The notes under the pieces were generated by a model. That model saw only the letters and a program-made list of their open reading frames with translations, was not told the origin of the DNA and ran no database searches. A stretch of 64,000 nt of DNA from an uncultured Collinsella sp. Its GTDB lineage: Bacteria > Actinomycetota > Coriobacteriia > Coriobacteriales > Coriobacteriaceae. Positions within the stretch are counted from its first letter, which is position 1. Each line of letters begins with the position of its first letter. The stretch lies in assembly GCA_900542325.1 (NCBI GenBank), contig UQMY01000011.1, forward strand, positions 1-64,000, read 5' to 3'. Made by a program: the position numbers and the translations under genes. Positions 42,889-54,787 of the stretch are shown piece after piece.

Positions 42889-45098
42889 ATGAATATGCTC
42901 AAAATCTCGAAGGCGATCTTTAGGTCGCTTCTCTCCTCCAGGTCGCTCTGTGTTGTCGTTGTTGCGTTGATGGTTCTTTGTGCTCTGCCCGTCTTCAGGA
43001 GCGCGGCTGGCATCGACGGACGGGTCGAATACCTCGAGTCGGGAATAACCCGTGTTGAGCAGGAATTGTCAGCATCCTATGCGGATGCGCTTGTGAATGC
43101 GGGGGAGGACGGTGTCTATACCTCTTCATCAAGCATGCCCGCGCTTCTGTACCCTCTTGCCGCGGGACGTCTTATCTTGGCACCGCTCTCTCCCCTACTT
43201 CCGTTTCTGCAGATATCGGATGGAGAGTACACCTATTATGACGGATCGAAGGAGTACTTGCTATGGGTCGCAACGGCCGTTGCCGTCTCGTTCCTTGCCG
43301 CACGTCTTAACAAACGTGAAAAGCTCATCATCCAGGCACCGATGGGCGAGCTGGGTAGACTTGTTGCATCGAGCGTATGGGCGAGTGTTTTTGCAATGCT
43401 TGCCGTCCTCGCCATCAATCTTCCAGGGATAATCGCCGCGCTTGTGAAGAATGGCCCGGGCTCGCCGTTCTATCCGATAGGCTACATTCAATATGCGACT
43501 CCGGTTATCAAACCGGCTTGGCTGGTGTTCGCGCAGACGGCCATCTTGCAATTCTTGGTGGCAGCGTTCATCTCGCTTGTCGTTCACCTTGCCGTGAAGA
43601 TTGCCAATAACCCTACGCTTGGAATCGTGTTCGTATGTGCCCTGATGGGGGTGACGATGGTTCCCGGGTATTACGGAAGATCCATCGCTTTACGTGAGTT
43701 CGCCCTGTTGAATCCCCTTACGTATGCGAACACTGAGTTGACCGTCGGCGCCTATAGCCCGTACCCGACAACGCAGATAGTGAATCTGCCTGGACTTTGC
43801 TTCGAGCGTGGCGCGATTGCCCTCGTATGCGCAATCGGGATCGAGGTGCTGGCAATTAGCCTGCTTTGCGTTGCTGGAAAGAGCGGCTGCGCGCGCCCGA
43901 TATCCCCGATTTGTCTTGAGAGAGGTTCCTTCGCTGCATCGAGAACGGCAACTCGTTCGAGCGCTTGTGCCTCCGCCGTTGCATACGTAAGAACGATGGG
44001 GAAACTGCTCCTGCGTTCTCCTACCCTCGCCGTATGCGCGATTGCAATGTCGGCGACGATGCTGGCCCCGGCTCTGGTCGAGATGTTTCCTGACGCCGAT
44101 AACGTTTCCGCTGTTCGGTATAGGGATGGGGAGCTCCGTTCAATAGATCGGTATCTAGAGCAGAACGCTGCGAATATGGACGTCGAGGGCAAAGCGGCCC
44201 TGGAAGACATGCGGGATGCTCTTTCGGGTTTCGTGTACGCGCCTATGCCTGCGGAGGGGTTTCGAAGCCTTGCGACGTACGAGCGCGCTCGAGGTGAGCT
44301 GGGCGCGGCAGATGCGACTCTCCTGCAATCGATCGGAATCGAGCCGGAGACTCCTTCTCGTGCGGAGGCGCGCGCCCTTCTGCTTGAGTCGATCGCGAGC
44401 TTGCCGGACCCCAAGGTTTACGAGTTAAGTACGAAGATGCCCCCATTAATCCTCCTTTCGTATCTCCAGGCAGCGCTTCCCTCCTTATTTTTGCTGTTGC
44501 CCGTGGTTGTCACATCGCTCGCGTGCACCCACCTGCAGTGTCGTTCCCTTCTGGTTCTCCAGATCCCCGCAACAGCGCGTGTGCGTTTTCTGACGGCTGT
44601 TGCGCTGGCTTGGTGCTGCTTTTGGTGTCGATGGTTCCCGCTGTCGTTGTGTCCGTGATTAAGAACGGTGCGGGTGGATCGGAGTATCCCGTCGCTCTCA
44701 TTCGGGCGGGAGCTTCGACAACGTCCATGGTGGGGGAGGCGGTGTTGTGCAGTATTCCGTTGCTGGTCATGGCATACGGCGTGATTTCCGTCGTCGCTGC
44801 GTTGACAGCAGCGATTAGCCGCAACCCCGTTGTCACCGGAATGGTTTGCGCGGTTCTCTTGGTGTTGGGTTCGTTGAGCGCTCATGTTGAAAGCGTGGGC
44901 ATGGGCGTCGCGCTGCTGGCTCCATTCGCCTCGTTTGATCCCGCTTCCCAGGTGGGGACGATTGGGTTCCTTGGGCGAGGGACGAACGCGATGCCTTTTG
45001 GAGAGGTCGTCGGCGCATCGGGCGCTCTGCTGGTGGTCTTGGGCGCCGTATCTCCGTTGATGGTGCGCCTGAGTGTTCCAAAGATCGAAAGGGGATGA
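42889..45098 (+). pseudogene. Tandem-duplicated ABC permease with frameshift
   Basis: The first frame (42889-44658) encodes about 589 residues and the second (in frame to 45098) continues the same protein. Each half has a membrane helix, an external region of 70-100 residues, then several helices; both carry a shared motif N-G-x-G-(x)3-YP (KNGPGSPFYPIG in the first, KNGAGGSEYPVA in the second). Reading FLTAVALA-(L)-VLLLVSMVP restores one ~736-residue permease if one base is added near 44608-44612 (gctt(t)gg). No slippery heptamer is evident. The start at 42889 is favoured by GAGGTTAAGG. It is probably the membrane part of the exporter encoded downstream. Confidence 0.75.
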
Positions 45099-45844
45099 TC
45101 TCGATGATTGACCTTCAAACGCTGACGATCTCTTATGGAAAGAAGGTGCTCGTAGATTCGGTGAACGCTGAGTTTGCCCCGGGTACGGTCTACGGTCTCG
45201 TCGCTCCGAACGGGCATGGAAAGACGACGTTGCTGCGTGCGATGGCAGGTTTGCCGGGTCCTCGCGTGGACGGGAGCATCGTTCTGGATGAGGTGCAGGG
45301 TACGGGTGCGAGAGAGGTCCGTTCTATGATCTTCTATGCACCTGGTGAGGGGACGCTGCTGTATCCTGGATTGCGTGCGGAAGATCACCTCAAGATGGTT
45401 TGCGATATGTGGCCGCATGCTCGCGATATCGAAGAGATAGTGGAACAAACGCAGATAGGCGAGTTCGCGAAGATGAGGATCCGCACTCTGAGCCAGGGCA
45501 TGAAGCAGCAGCTTACCCTGGCGATTGCGTATGCGACGGGCGCGCGGTACCTTCTATTAGATGAGCCCATGAACGCGCTCGACCCCAGCAGGGTGGACTT
45601 GCATTCCGAGATTCTCAGGAAGCTGGCCGATTCTGGTACGTGCATCATCATGTCATCCCACATCTTGGATTCGGTCGATAGGCTGTGCGATGAGATTCTG
45701 TTTTTGAAGGATGGGAGGCTCATTAGAAGCATTCCGCAAGATGATGCTGCGCCGAAGTCTCCTGGATCCCATTTCGCAAAGCCTGCCGGACGCGCCGAGG
45801 GTGCGCTAAGCACGTATCGGCGACTCTACGAAAAGGGCGGGTAG
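45095..45844 (+). CDS. ABC transporter ATPase
   Basis: 249 residues. Walker A is APNGHGKTT (about 38-46), the signature is LSQGM (about 131), Walker B is LLLDEP (about 153) and the switch His is in MSSHILDS. The Q-loop position reads FYAPGEG rather than the common Gln. LSxGM signatures are common in the ABC-2/CcmA-type exporters for peptides and antibiotics. The start overlaps the permease stop in ATGA, so the two are translationally coupled. Confidence 0.92.
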   Translation: MISMIDLQTLTISYGKKVLVDSVNAEFAPGTVYGLVAPNGHGKTTLLRAMAGLPGPRVDGSIVLDEVQGTGAREVRSMIFYAPGEGTLLYPGLRAEDHLKMVCDMWPHARDIEEIVEQTQIGEFAKMRIRTLSQGMKQQLTLAIAYATGARYLLLDEPMNALDPSRVDLHSEILRKLADSGTCIIMSSHILDSVDRLCDEILFLKDGRLIRSIPQDDAAPKSPGSHFAKPAGRAEGALSTYRRLYEKGG

Positions 45845-45997
45845 AAATGCAAGTTAAAAATCTATGTGGTCAATATAATACCGTTAAACCCGCATATCGA
45901 TACCGCTCAGCCATTCGCCTCGCCCCCGTCGCACGTATCTTCATCCGGTCTGTTACTTTTAATCTAACGATTCTTTGAGGAACGTAGGTGCTTCCAA

Positions 45998-47806
45998 ATG
46001 TACTGTCGACTTCTTCTCAAACTGATCCTAAGAGACAAGGCCGCATGGATTTGTACGCTCGTTCTCGCTGCAGCCTTTTCCGTCCCCATTGCGTTCAATT
46101 CACCCATCTACGGGCCCTTCTTTATGAAGCAGGGCATGCAGGGCTTTGTCGACGCATTCAATACGCGCGCACCCCAGGCCAACGGCACAGACCTATCGCC
46201 AGAGCAGCAAGCTGACGCGGAGCTTGCAAGATACGCGAACGCCGCCCTTGCCGCTCAAACCGACGCCGCCTTTCTCGATTCTGCCGAGAGCTACTACGCG
46301 CTCATGGACGAAGGCTTCCAATCCGGGTCCATCGTGGGAGACCGAGAGACCAATGACGCGGAGCTCGCATATTGCCGTGCCCTGAGCAGCTCCGGCATCA
46401 CGGATATCCCAGCCTCCGCAAACGACCTGCCATTCCTTTCCTTCCTGCCTTACACCATTGCCACGGCGCCGTCTTTCCTTCCCTTCATCCCCTTCCTTCT
46501 CTCGTCGATACTCCTGCTCGGGGCCACAAGGCCTGCGACCCTGGCGGCAAAGGCGCCCGCGCCCAAATTCCGGCGCCTTATCCAGATCGTGTTTTCGATA
46601 ATCGCCGCGGGGACCGCGATGCTCCTCGCCGGCCTCGCACCCGGGGGCATTTACGCCTTGGCCCTAAACGGCTTCGGGCAAATTGGGTACCCGATCGCCT
46701 TCTTCCATGACGGCGCGCTTGCCACCACGACCGCGGGAAACGTCTTCACGACCCTGCTTCTCGCGCTTCTTGCGGGCGGAACCTTGATATCCGTTTGTTC
46801 CGCCGTCCTATCGACCGCAACGAGGCGCGTCCTCGCGGGCCCCCTCACCTCCGCGCTGCTTGTCGCGGCCCCGGCATTCCCGTTACTGTCCGATTCGGCA
46901 CTGGGGCATAACGCCGCGCTCAATCTCCTGCCGCTGGCCGTATTCTCGCCTATCGAGGCAACGGGTTACGTAGGATGCTTCCCGACAGAATTCATTGACT
47001 CCGGTTCAAGCAGCGCATCGATGCTTGCCGTGGCCCTGGCATACGTCGCGGTCTTTTTTGCGGTCGGCGCCGTTGCGACACGTTCGCCCAAACAGCCTGG
47101 ACCCGCGAAAAAGCACCATGGGCTCGAGCTTCTGGACGCGAGCGTGGGATACGGAAGCACGACGATACTTTCAATCGGATCGCTTTTCCTGAGCCCGGGA
47201 ACGGCGGCGGGCCTCGTTGCTCCCAACGGCTCGGGGAAAACCACCCTTCTTGAAGCGCTGTCGGGCCAATTTCCCACCCGCATCCGCTCGGGAAGCCTGG
47301 CGGCAGACGGAATCAGCCAACGTCGATCAGCCGAATTTGCAGAACTCGTCTACCTGAGCTCTTCGGGCAGCGCGGATCTCTACCCCACGCTATCGGCCAT
47401 CGAGCACCTTGCTTTCGTTAGGGAGGCGTGGAAATCGGCCGCCGACATCGACTCGCTCTGCAGCTCCCTCGGAATCTCCCCATATCTCGACAAGCCGACC
47501 CGTAAACTCTCGACGGGAATGAAGCAGCAGGTAAAGCTTGCCATGGCGATAGCGACCGATTGCCCGTACCTCATCCTCGATGAACCGCTGAACGGCCTCG
47601 ATCCGGGAAAACGGAAAACCTCCTGCGACGCGATGCGCAGCGAGGTGGCGCGGGGACGCAGCGTGCTCATTTCAAGCCATCTACTCGACGACCTGGCAGA
47701 CCTCACCAACTCGTTCTACTTCATCGAGGCCGGCACGCTCGTGGAAAAGATCAAGTCGTCCTCGCAGACGCTCAAGCAGGAATACCTCGATACATACGAG
47801 AGATGA
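45998..47806 (+). CDS. Permease-ATPase fusion, ABC-2-like exporter
   Basis: 602 residues. The N-terminal ~365 residues form a permease: one helix, an external loop of about 120 residues, then five or more helices, with the motif LNGFGQIGYPIA (N224) matching both halves of the upstream permease. The C-terminal ~225 residues form an ATPase: APNGSGKTT (about 407-415), LSTGM (about 503), LILDEP (about 525), SSHLLDD. The Q-loop reads YLSSSGS without Gln. ABC-2 exporters usually have separate polypeptides, so the fusion is unusual. A 153-bp gap with TATAAT (45874-45879) precedes it, so it may have its own promoter. Confidence 0.85.
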   Translation: MYCRLLLKLILRDKAAWICTLVLAAAFSVPIAFNSPIYGPFFMKQGMQGFVDAFNTRAPQANGTDLSPEQQADAELARYANAALAAQTDAAFLDSAESYYALMDEGFQSGSIVGDRETNDAELAYCRALSSSGITDIPASANDLPFLSFLPYTIATAPSFLPFIPFLLSSILLLGATRPATLAAKAPAPKFRRLIQIVFSIIAAGTAMLLAGLAPGGIYALALNGFGQIGYPIAFFHDGALATTTAGNVFTTLLLALLAGGTLISVCSAVLSTATRRVLAGPLTSALLVAAPAFPLLSDSALGHNAALNLLPLAVFSPIEATGYVGCFPTEFIDSGSSSASMLAVALAYVAVFFAVGAVATRSPKQPGPAKKHHGLELLDASVGYGSTTILSIGSLFLSPGTAAGLVAPNGSGKTTLLEALSGQFPTRIRSGSLAADGISQRRSAEFAELVYLSSSGSADLYPTLSAIEHLAFVREAWKSAADIDSLCSSLGISPYLDKPTRKLSTGMKQQVKLAMAIATDCPYLILDEPLNGLDPGKRKTSCDAMRSEVARGRSVLISSHLLDDLADLTNSFYFIEAGTLVEKIKSSSQTLKQEYLDTYER

Positions 47807-47879
47807 ATGTGGGGGAGTGTTCGGATGAAGTTGATATTTAAGGTCCAGCTCGTGTTGTGCCGAAAAGACCGTGAACCTT

Positions 47880-47908
47880 TTGTGGGACACGCGGCGCCGT
47901 GGTACCAT
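47880..47908 (+). promoter_or_regulatory. rpmE promoter
   Basis: TTGTGG and TACCAT are separated by 17 bp and lie just upstream of the structured rpmE leader. Confidence 0.6.
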
Positions 47909-47921
47909 AGCCGAGTTTGTT

Positions 47922-47983
47922 GTCTTGGTCGGAAACCAAGACGCCTTATGCGCTGATCGGTAACCAGCGCCTGACCAATAAGG
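47922..47983 (+). ncRNA. Candidate L31 (rpmE) autoregulatory leader
   Basis: Two hairpins with similar loops are seen: GTCTTGGT-CGGAA-ACCAAGAC (47922-47942) and GCGCTG-ATCGGTAAC-CAGCGC (47950-47970). CCTTAT (47944-47949) pairs with ATAAGG (47978-47983), whose AAGG is part of the rpmE ribosome-binding site TAAGGAG, so the outer stem hides the start signal. L31 leaders are known as a set of lineage-specific motifs, including one described for Coriobacteria; I assign this from position and structure, not from a covariance-model search. Confidence 0.7.
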
Positions 47984-47992
47984 AGTCCTACC

Positions 47993-48418
47993 ATGAAGCA
48001 GGGTATCCATCCCCAGTATGTCGAGTGCACGGTGACGTGCTCCTGCGGCAACACCTTCAAGACGCACGCTACCGTGTCCGAGATGAAGGTCGAGCTTTGC
48101 AACGAGTGCCACCCGTTCTACACCGGCCAGCAGAAGTTCGTCGACACCGGTGGACGCGTCCAGCGCTTCGCCGACAAGTTCGGTGGCGCCGCTGCCGCTC
48201 AGCTCAAGAAGGCCGAGGAGGCCAAGGCTGCCAAGGCCGCCAAGGCTGCTGAGGCCGAGGCCGCTCGCAAGGCCGCCGCTGAGGCTAAGGCTGCCGAGAA
48301 GGCTAAGCGTGCCGCTAAGTTTGCCGAGGAGGCTGCCAAGCAGGCCGCCGAGGCTCCCGCAGAGGCTCCCGTCGAGGAGGCCGCTGCCGAGGCCGAGACC
48401 ACCGAGGCTGCTGAGTAA
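47993..48418 (+). CDS. rpmE: Ribosomal protein bL31 with long C-terminal tail
   Basis: 141 residues. The first ~68 residues are a normal zinc-type L31 (MKQGIHPQYVECTVTCSCGN, CNECHPFYTGQQ). The last ~73 residues are an Ala/Lys/Glu-rich, probably helical and then acidic extension (KAAKAAKAAEAEAARKAAA). The zinc form suggests a zinc-responsive paralogue may exist elsewhere. Likely regulated by its own leader, and followed by a strong terminator. Confidence 0.96.
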   Translation: MKQGIHPQYVECTVTCSCGNTFKTHATVSEMKVELCNECHPFYTGQQKFVDTGGRVQRFADKFGGAAAAQLKKAEEAKAAKAAKAAEAEAARKAAAEAKAAEKAKRAAKFAEEAAKQAAEAPAEAPVEEAAAEAETTEAAE

Positions 48419-48453
48419 GTAGCTCGCCGCGGAAACACTCGCATTCATGGCAT

Positions 48454-48496
48454 AAGGGCCGCGCATCCGTTTGGGTGCGCGGCCCTTTTCTTTTTA
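48454..48496 (+). terminator. rpmE terminator
   Basis: A perfect 12-bp stem AAGGGCCGCGCA/TGCGCGGCCCTT followed by TTCTTTTT. Its apical GCATCCGTTTGGGTGC is identical to that in the prfB terminator. Confidence 0.95.
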
Positions 48497-48563
48497 TTGG
48501 TGCAAGCTAGCCCGTCCCCATTGCGCCAGGTTGGTGCGAAGGGGACGGGCTAGCTTGCACCAA
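48497..48563. repeat. 67-bp palindrome, 23-bp arms
   Basis: TTGGTGCAAGCTAGCCCGTC continuing CCC (48497-48519) is matched perfectly by 48541-48563. The loop has partial internal complementarity (TTGCGCCA/TGGTGCGAA). It begins in the T-run of the rpmE terminator. Confidence 0.9.
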
Positions 48564-48596
48564 ATGGCAGAGAGAGGCAGCGGTTTCCCAGATAAA

Positions 48597-48632
48597 AGCC
48601 GCCAAAATAAACCAGTCCCTTTTTGGCAGGCT
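48597..48632. repeat. CCAAAATAAACC palindrome, copy 1
   Basis: AGCCGCCAAAA pairs with TTTTGGCAGGCT around a TAAACCAGTCCC loop. The 29-bp core 48602-48630 is identical but for one base to 60762-60790. Confidence 0.85.
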
Positions 48633-48760
48633 GTCGTAGTTATTACGTGGTCGAGCGTGTCGACCGCATAGGCGGCGCCTTGTTTGGCTAAAGTACAAAT
48701 ATCTGTGTTTAACTCGTCCAAGGTTTTATGCCACGGGCGATGGCCAAAAAGGAAAACCAC

Positions 48761-51567
<2,807 letters not shown>

Positions 51568-51568
<1 letters not shown>

Positions 51569-52716
51569 TGGCCGAGGCTTTAGAGGTAACGCCCGCCGAG
51601 CTGGACGCGTTTGCGGACCGGCTCGGCGAGGTCGAGTCGTATCTTCATTTGGACGAGAAGCGCACGCGCGTGACCGAGCTCGAGGCCAAAAGCGTGGCCC
51701 CCGGCTTTTGGGATGACGCCGACGCCGCTCGCGCCACCATGGAGGAGATTGCTCGCGCCAAGGAAGATATCGCTGCCGTGGATACCGCGCGCGGCGAGCT
51801 ATCTGACGCCCGCGCGGCGCTGGAGCTTGCCGAGGAGATGGGCGACGACCCCGATGCTGCTGCGCTGCGTGAAGAGGCCGCCGTCACGGCGGAGCGCCTG
51901 TCCCGCGCCATCGACGAGCTTGAGCTTGCGAGTTGGTTTACCGGTGAGTTCGATCATGGCGACGCGATTGTGACCATCAAACCTGGACAGGGTGGCTTGG
52001 AGGCCCAGGACTGGACCTTCATGCTCTTCAAGATGTACATGAAGTACTGCCAGCGTCGCGGCTGGAAGGTCACCATTAACGACTGCCCCGCAGCCGAGGT
52101 CATCGGCATCGACCGTGCGACCTTTACCGTCGAGGGCAAGGACGCGTTTGGCATGCTGCGCGCCGAGGCCGGCGTCCACCGTCTGGTGCGCATTAGCCCC
52201 ACCGACGACAAGAAGCGCCGCCAGACCACGTTTGCCGGCGTCGAGGTCATCCCCGTGCTGCCTGACGATATCGACATCGAGATCAGTCCCGACGATATCC
52301 GCGTGGACGTGTATCACGCGAGCGGCCCGGGCGGACAGGGCGTCAACACCACCGACTCCGCCGTGCGCGTGACGCATTTCCCCAGCGGCATTGTGGTTAC
52401 CTGCCAAAACGAGCGCAGCCAGATTCAGAACAAAGCCGCGTGCATGCAGATCCTCAAGGCCCGTCTGTACGAGATCGAGCTCGAGAAGCGCGCCGAGGCG
52501 CTCGACGAGATTCGTGGACCCAAGACCACGATCGGTTTTGGTAACCAGATTCGCAGCTACGTGCTCTACCCGTATCAGATGGTCAAGGACCTGCGCTCGG
52601 GTGTGGAGACCAGCAACGTCGAGGCCGTTCTCGACGATGGCGATCTGGATCCGTTTGTGATCGGCTACCATCGCTGGGCAACCGGCAACGCCGATGCGGA
52701 GGCCCCGTCTGTCTAA
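51568..52716 (+). CDS. prfB: Peptide chain release factor 2
   Basis: 382 residues. It terminates translation at UGA/UAA. GPGGQGVNTTDSAVR carries the catalytic GGQ. The codon-recognition tripeptide, usually SPF, reads SPT here (VRISPTDDKKRRQTTF). The reading frame is continuous; the programmed +1 frameshift near codon 25 found in many bacteria is absent. It is coupled to secA, with a one-base overlap. Confidence 0.95.
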
Positions 52717-52816
52717 ACCCATAGGGTTGGCTTTGGGCAGATGTGGCCAATACGGACCCTGAGCGGGGGTGGTATTTGGTCGGCGAATCGGTAAAATCGA
52801 ATACAAGAAGAAGCTC

Positions 52817-52845
52817 AAAGCGCATCCGTTTGGGTGCGCTTTTTT
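52817..52845 (+). terminator. prfB terminator
   Basis: AAAGCGCA/TGCGCTTT with the loop TCCGTTTGGG, followed by a T-run. It directly precedes the next ribosome-binding site. Confidence 0.85.
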
Positions 52846-52857
52846 GAGGGAGGCAGC

Positions 52858-53748
52858 ATGGCATATCGTCTGGACATCAAGCGCATTCTTTCGATGAACT
52901 TCTTTCGCGATCTGCCCCAGATTATGTTGGGGTGCGCTCTGGCCGCTATTGCGACCGACCTGTTTTTGATTCCCAACGGCCTTGCTGCCGGTGGCGTTAC
53001 GGGCCTTGCCACCATTATCCAGGCGGTCGGCGCCTCGCATGGCATATCGCTTCCCGTCGGTATCCAGACCATCGTGATGAATGCCTTGCTGCTGCTGGTC
53101 GTTATGCGCGAGGGCGGCATGTTCTATGTGGTGCAGACCGCGACGGGCTTTGTGCTGCTGGGCTTTTTCACCGACCTGTTCGCTCCGTTTGTGGCGCCGT
53201 TGGCACATGCCGATCTGATGCTGCCCGCTATGTGGGGCGGCATTATCACGGGCATCGGCTACGGCATGGTGCTGCGCGCCGGTGCCAACACCGGCGGCTC
53301 CGACACGATCGGCCAGATCATCTCGCGCAATACGTCGCTACCGGTGGGCTCCACCGTCATGGCGATCGATGTTGCCGTGTGCGCGCTGTCGGCCCCGGTC
53401 TTTTCGGTCGAAAACGCGCTGTATGCAGGTCTTTCGATGGTGATCAGCGGCTACGTGATCGATGCTGTGGTCGATGGCGGCAACAAGCGTCGTATGGTGC
53501 TCATCATCTCGGACAACTTCCCCGATATCGCGGCCGACATCATGTATGGCCTGGGCCGCGGCTGCACCAAGTTAAAGGCGACCGGTATGTATTCGGGCGC
53601 CGAGAAGCCGGTGATTATGGTCATCGTGAGCCGTCGAGAGCTCAACACCCTGAAGACGATCGTGCGCGAGCGCGATCCTCACGCCATTGTGACGGTTGCC
53701 GATGTTACGGAAACCTTTGGCGAGGGATTCAAGGACATTAACGCGTAG
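52858..53748 (+). CDS. YitT family membrane protein
   Basis: 296 residues. Five hydrophobic segments in the first ~190 residues, starting LPQIMLGCALAAIATDLFLI and including GGITGIGYG-like and RAGANTGGSDTIGQI motifs, then a cytoplasmic DUF2179 domain (about 215-290, FPDIAADIMYGLGRGCTKLK). The family function is unknown. GGGAGG precedes ATG 52858; the longer in-frame start would lie in the terminator. Confidence 0.92.
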   Translation: MAYRLDIKRILSMNFFRDLPQIMLGCALAAIATDLFLIPNGLAAGGVTGLATIIQAVGASHGISLPVGIQTIVMNALLLLVVMREGGMFYVVQTATGFVLLGFFTDLFAPFVAPLAHADLMLPAMWGGIITGIGYGMVLRAGANTGGSDTIGQIISRNTSLPVGSTVMAIDVAVCALSAPVFSVENALYAGLSMVISGYVIDAVVDGGNKRRMVLIISDNFPDIAADIMYGLGRGCTKLKATGMYSGAEKPVIMVIVSRRELNTLKTIVRERDPHAIVTVADVTETFGEGFKDINA

Positions 53749-53955
53749 GGCAGGCTGCGCCCCATCCAAAAGACGTTCACATTGATAAACCGTTTCATCA
53801 GTGGGTCTGCCTGCTAAATTGCTCAAATAATGATAAAAAGTCTGGTAAAGCCATCAGTTTCCAGCATAATGAATGACGTACGTGCATTGCGGCTGTGTTG
53901 GGATTACCTTCTGTGCCGTGCGCATTTTGTCTAATGAGGATGAAAGGAAGGCACA

Positions 53956-54786
53956 ATGAGCGACGAAGAGCTCAAAAAGGTTGCCAACGAGGTTAGGAAG
54001 GGCATCGTCACCGGCGTGCACGCTGCCAAGTCCGGCCATCCGGGCGGTTCGCTCGGCGCTGCCGACATCATGACCTATCTGTACTTTGAGGAAATGAACG
54101 TCGACCCGGCTGATCCCCACAAGGCCGACCGCGATCGCTTTGTGCTCTCCAAGGGCCACTGTGCTCCGGGTCTGTACGCCGTGCTCGCCGAGCGTGGGTT
54201 CTTCCCCAAGGAGGATCTCGAGACGCTGCGCCATATCGGTAGCCACCTGCAGGGCCACCCCAACATGAACGACACCCCGGGCGTCGATATGTCCACCGGC
54301 TCGCTGGGCCAGGGCATCTCCGCCGCCGTGGGCATGGCGGTTGCCGCCAAGCACTGGGGCGATGACTATCGCACCTACGCCCTGCTGGGTGATGGCGAGA
54401 GCGAGGAAGGCCAGGTCTGGGAGGCCGCCATGTTTGCCGGCAACCAGCAGCTCGATAACCTTTGCGTGATCGTTGACCACAACGGCCTGCAAATCGATGG
54501 TCCCGTCGAGGAGGTCAACGACCCCATGCCGCTGGCAGACAAGTTCCGCGCCTTTAAGTTCCACGTGGTGGAGCTTGCCGACGGCAACGATTTCGATCAG
54601 ATCCGCGCCGCCTTTGCCGAGGCCCGCGCCACCAAGGGCCAGCCGACCGCCATTATCGCCGAGACCATGAAGGGCAAGGGCGTTTCCTTTATGGAGAACC
54701 AGGTGGGTTGGCACGGCAAGGCCCCCAACGATGAACAGTTTGAGCAGGCCATGGCAGAGCTCACGGCCGCCGGAGAGGAGCTCTAG
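53956..54786 (+). CDS. Transketolase, N-terminal subunit
   Basis: 276 residues. The thiamine-diphosphate-binding half of a split transketolase: SGHPGGSLGAADI, GSLGQGISAAVGMA, GDGESEEGQVWEAA and NGLQIDG. It acts with the next gene product in the non-oxidative pentose phosphate pathway. GAAAGGAAGG lies upstream. The 207-bp gap before it is AT-rich and probably holds the promoter. Split transketolases are common in Gram-positive anaerobes and archaea. Confidence 0.95.
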   Translation: MSDEELKKVANEVRKGIVTGVHAAKSGHPGGSLGAADIMTYLYFEEMNVDPADPHKADRDRFVLSKGHCAPGLYAVLAERGFFPKEDLETLRHIGSHLQGHPNMNDTPGVDMSTGSLGQGISAAVGMAVAAKHWGDDYRTYALLGDGESEEGQVWEAAMFAGNQQLDNLCVIVDHNGLQIDGPVEEVNDPMPLADKFRAFKFHVVELADGNDFDQIRAAFAEARATKGQPTAIIAETMKGKGVSFMENQVGWHGKAPNDEQFEQAMAELTAAGEEL

Positions 54787-54787
54787 G

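Larger units (their letters stand above)
48419..48760. other. rpmE-secA intergenic region
   Basis: The 342-bp gap holds the rpmE terminator, a 23-bp perfect inverted repeat (48497-48563) and one copy of the CCAAAATAAACC-GTCCC palindrome (48597-48632). No gene is visible. secA must have its promoter in the last ~100 bp. Confidence 0.6.

Noticed and set aside
44600..44620. Programmed -1 frameshift in the ABC permease
   Set aside because: No X-XXY-YYZ slippery heptamer is present at the junction; a one-base deletion or sequencing error explains it more simply.
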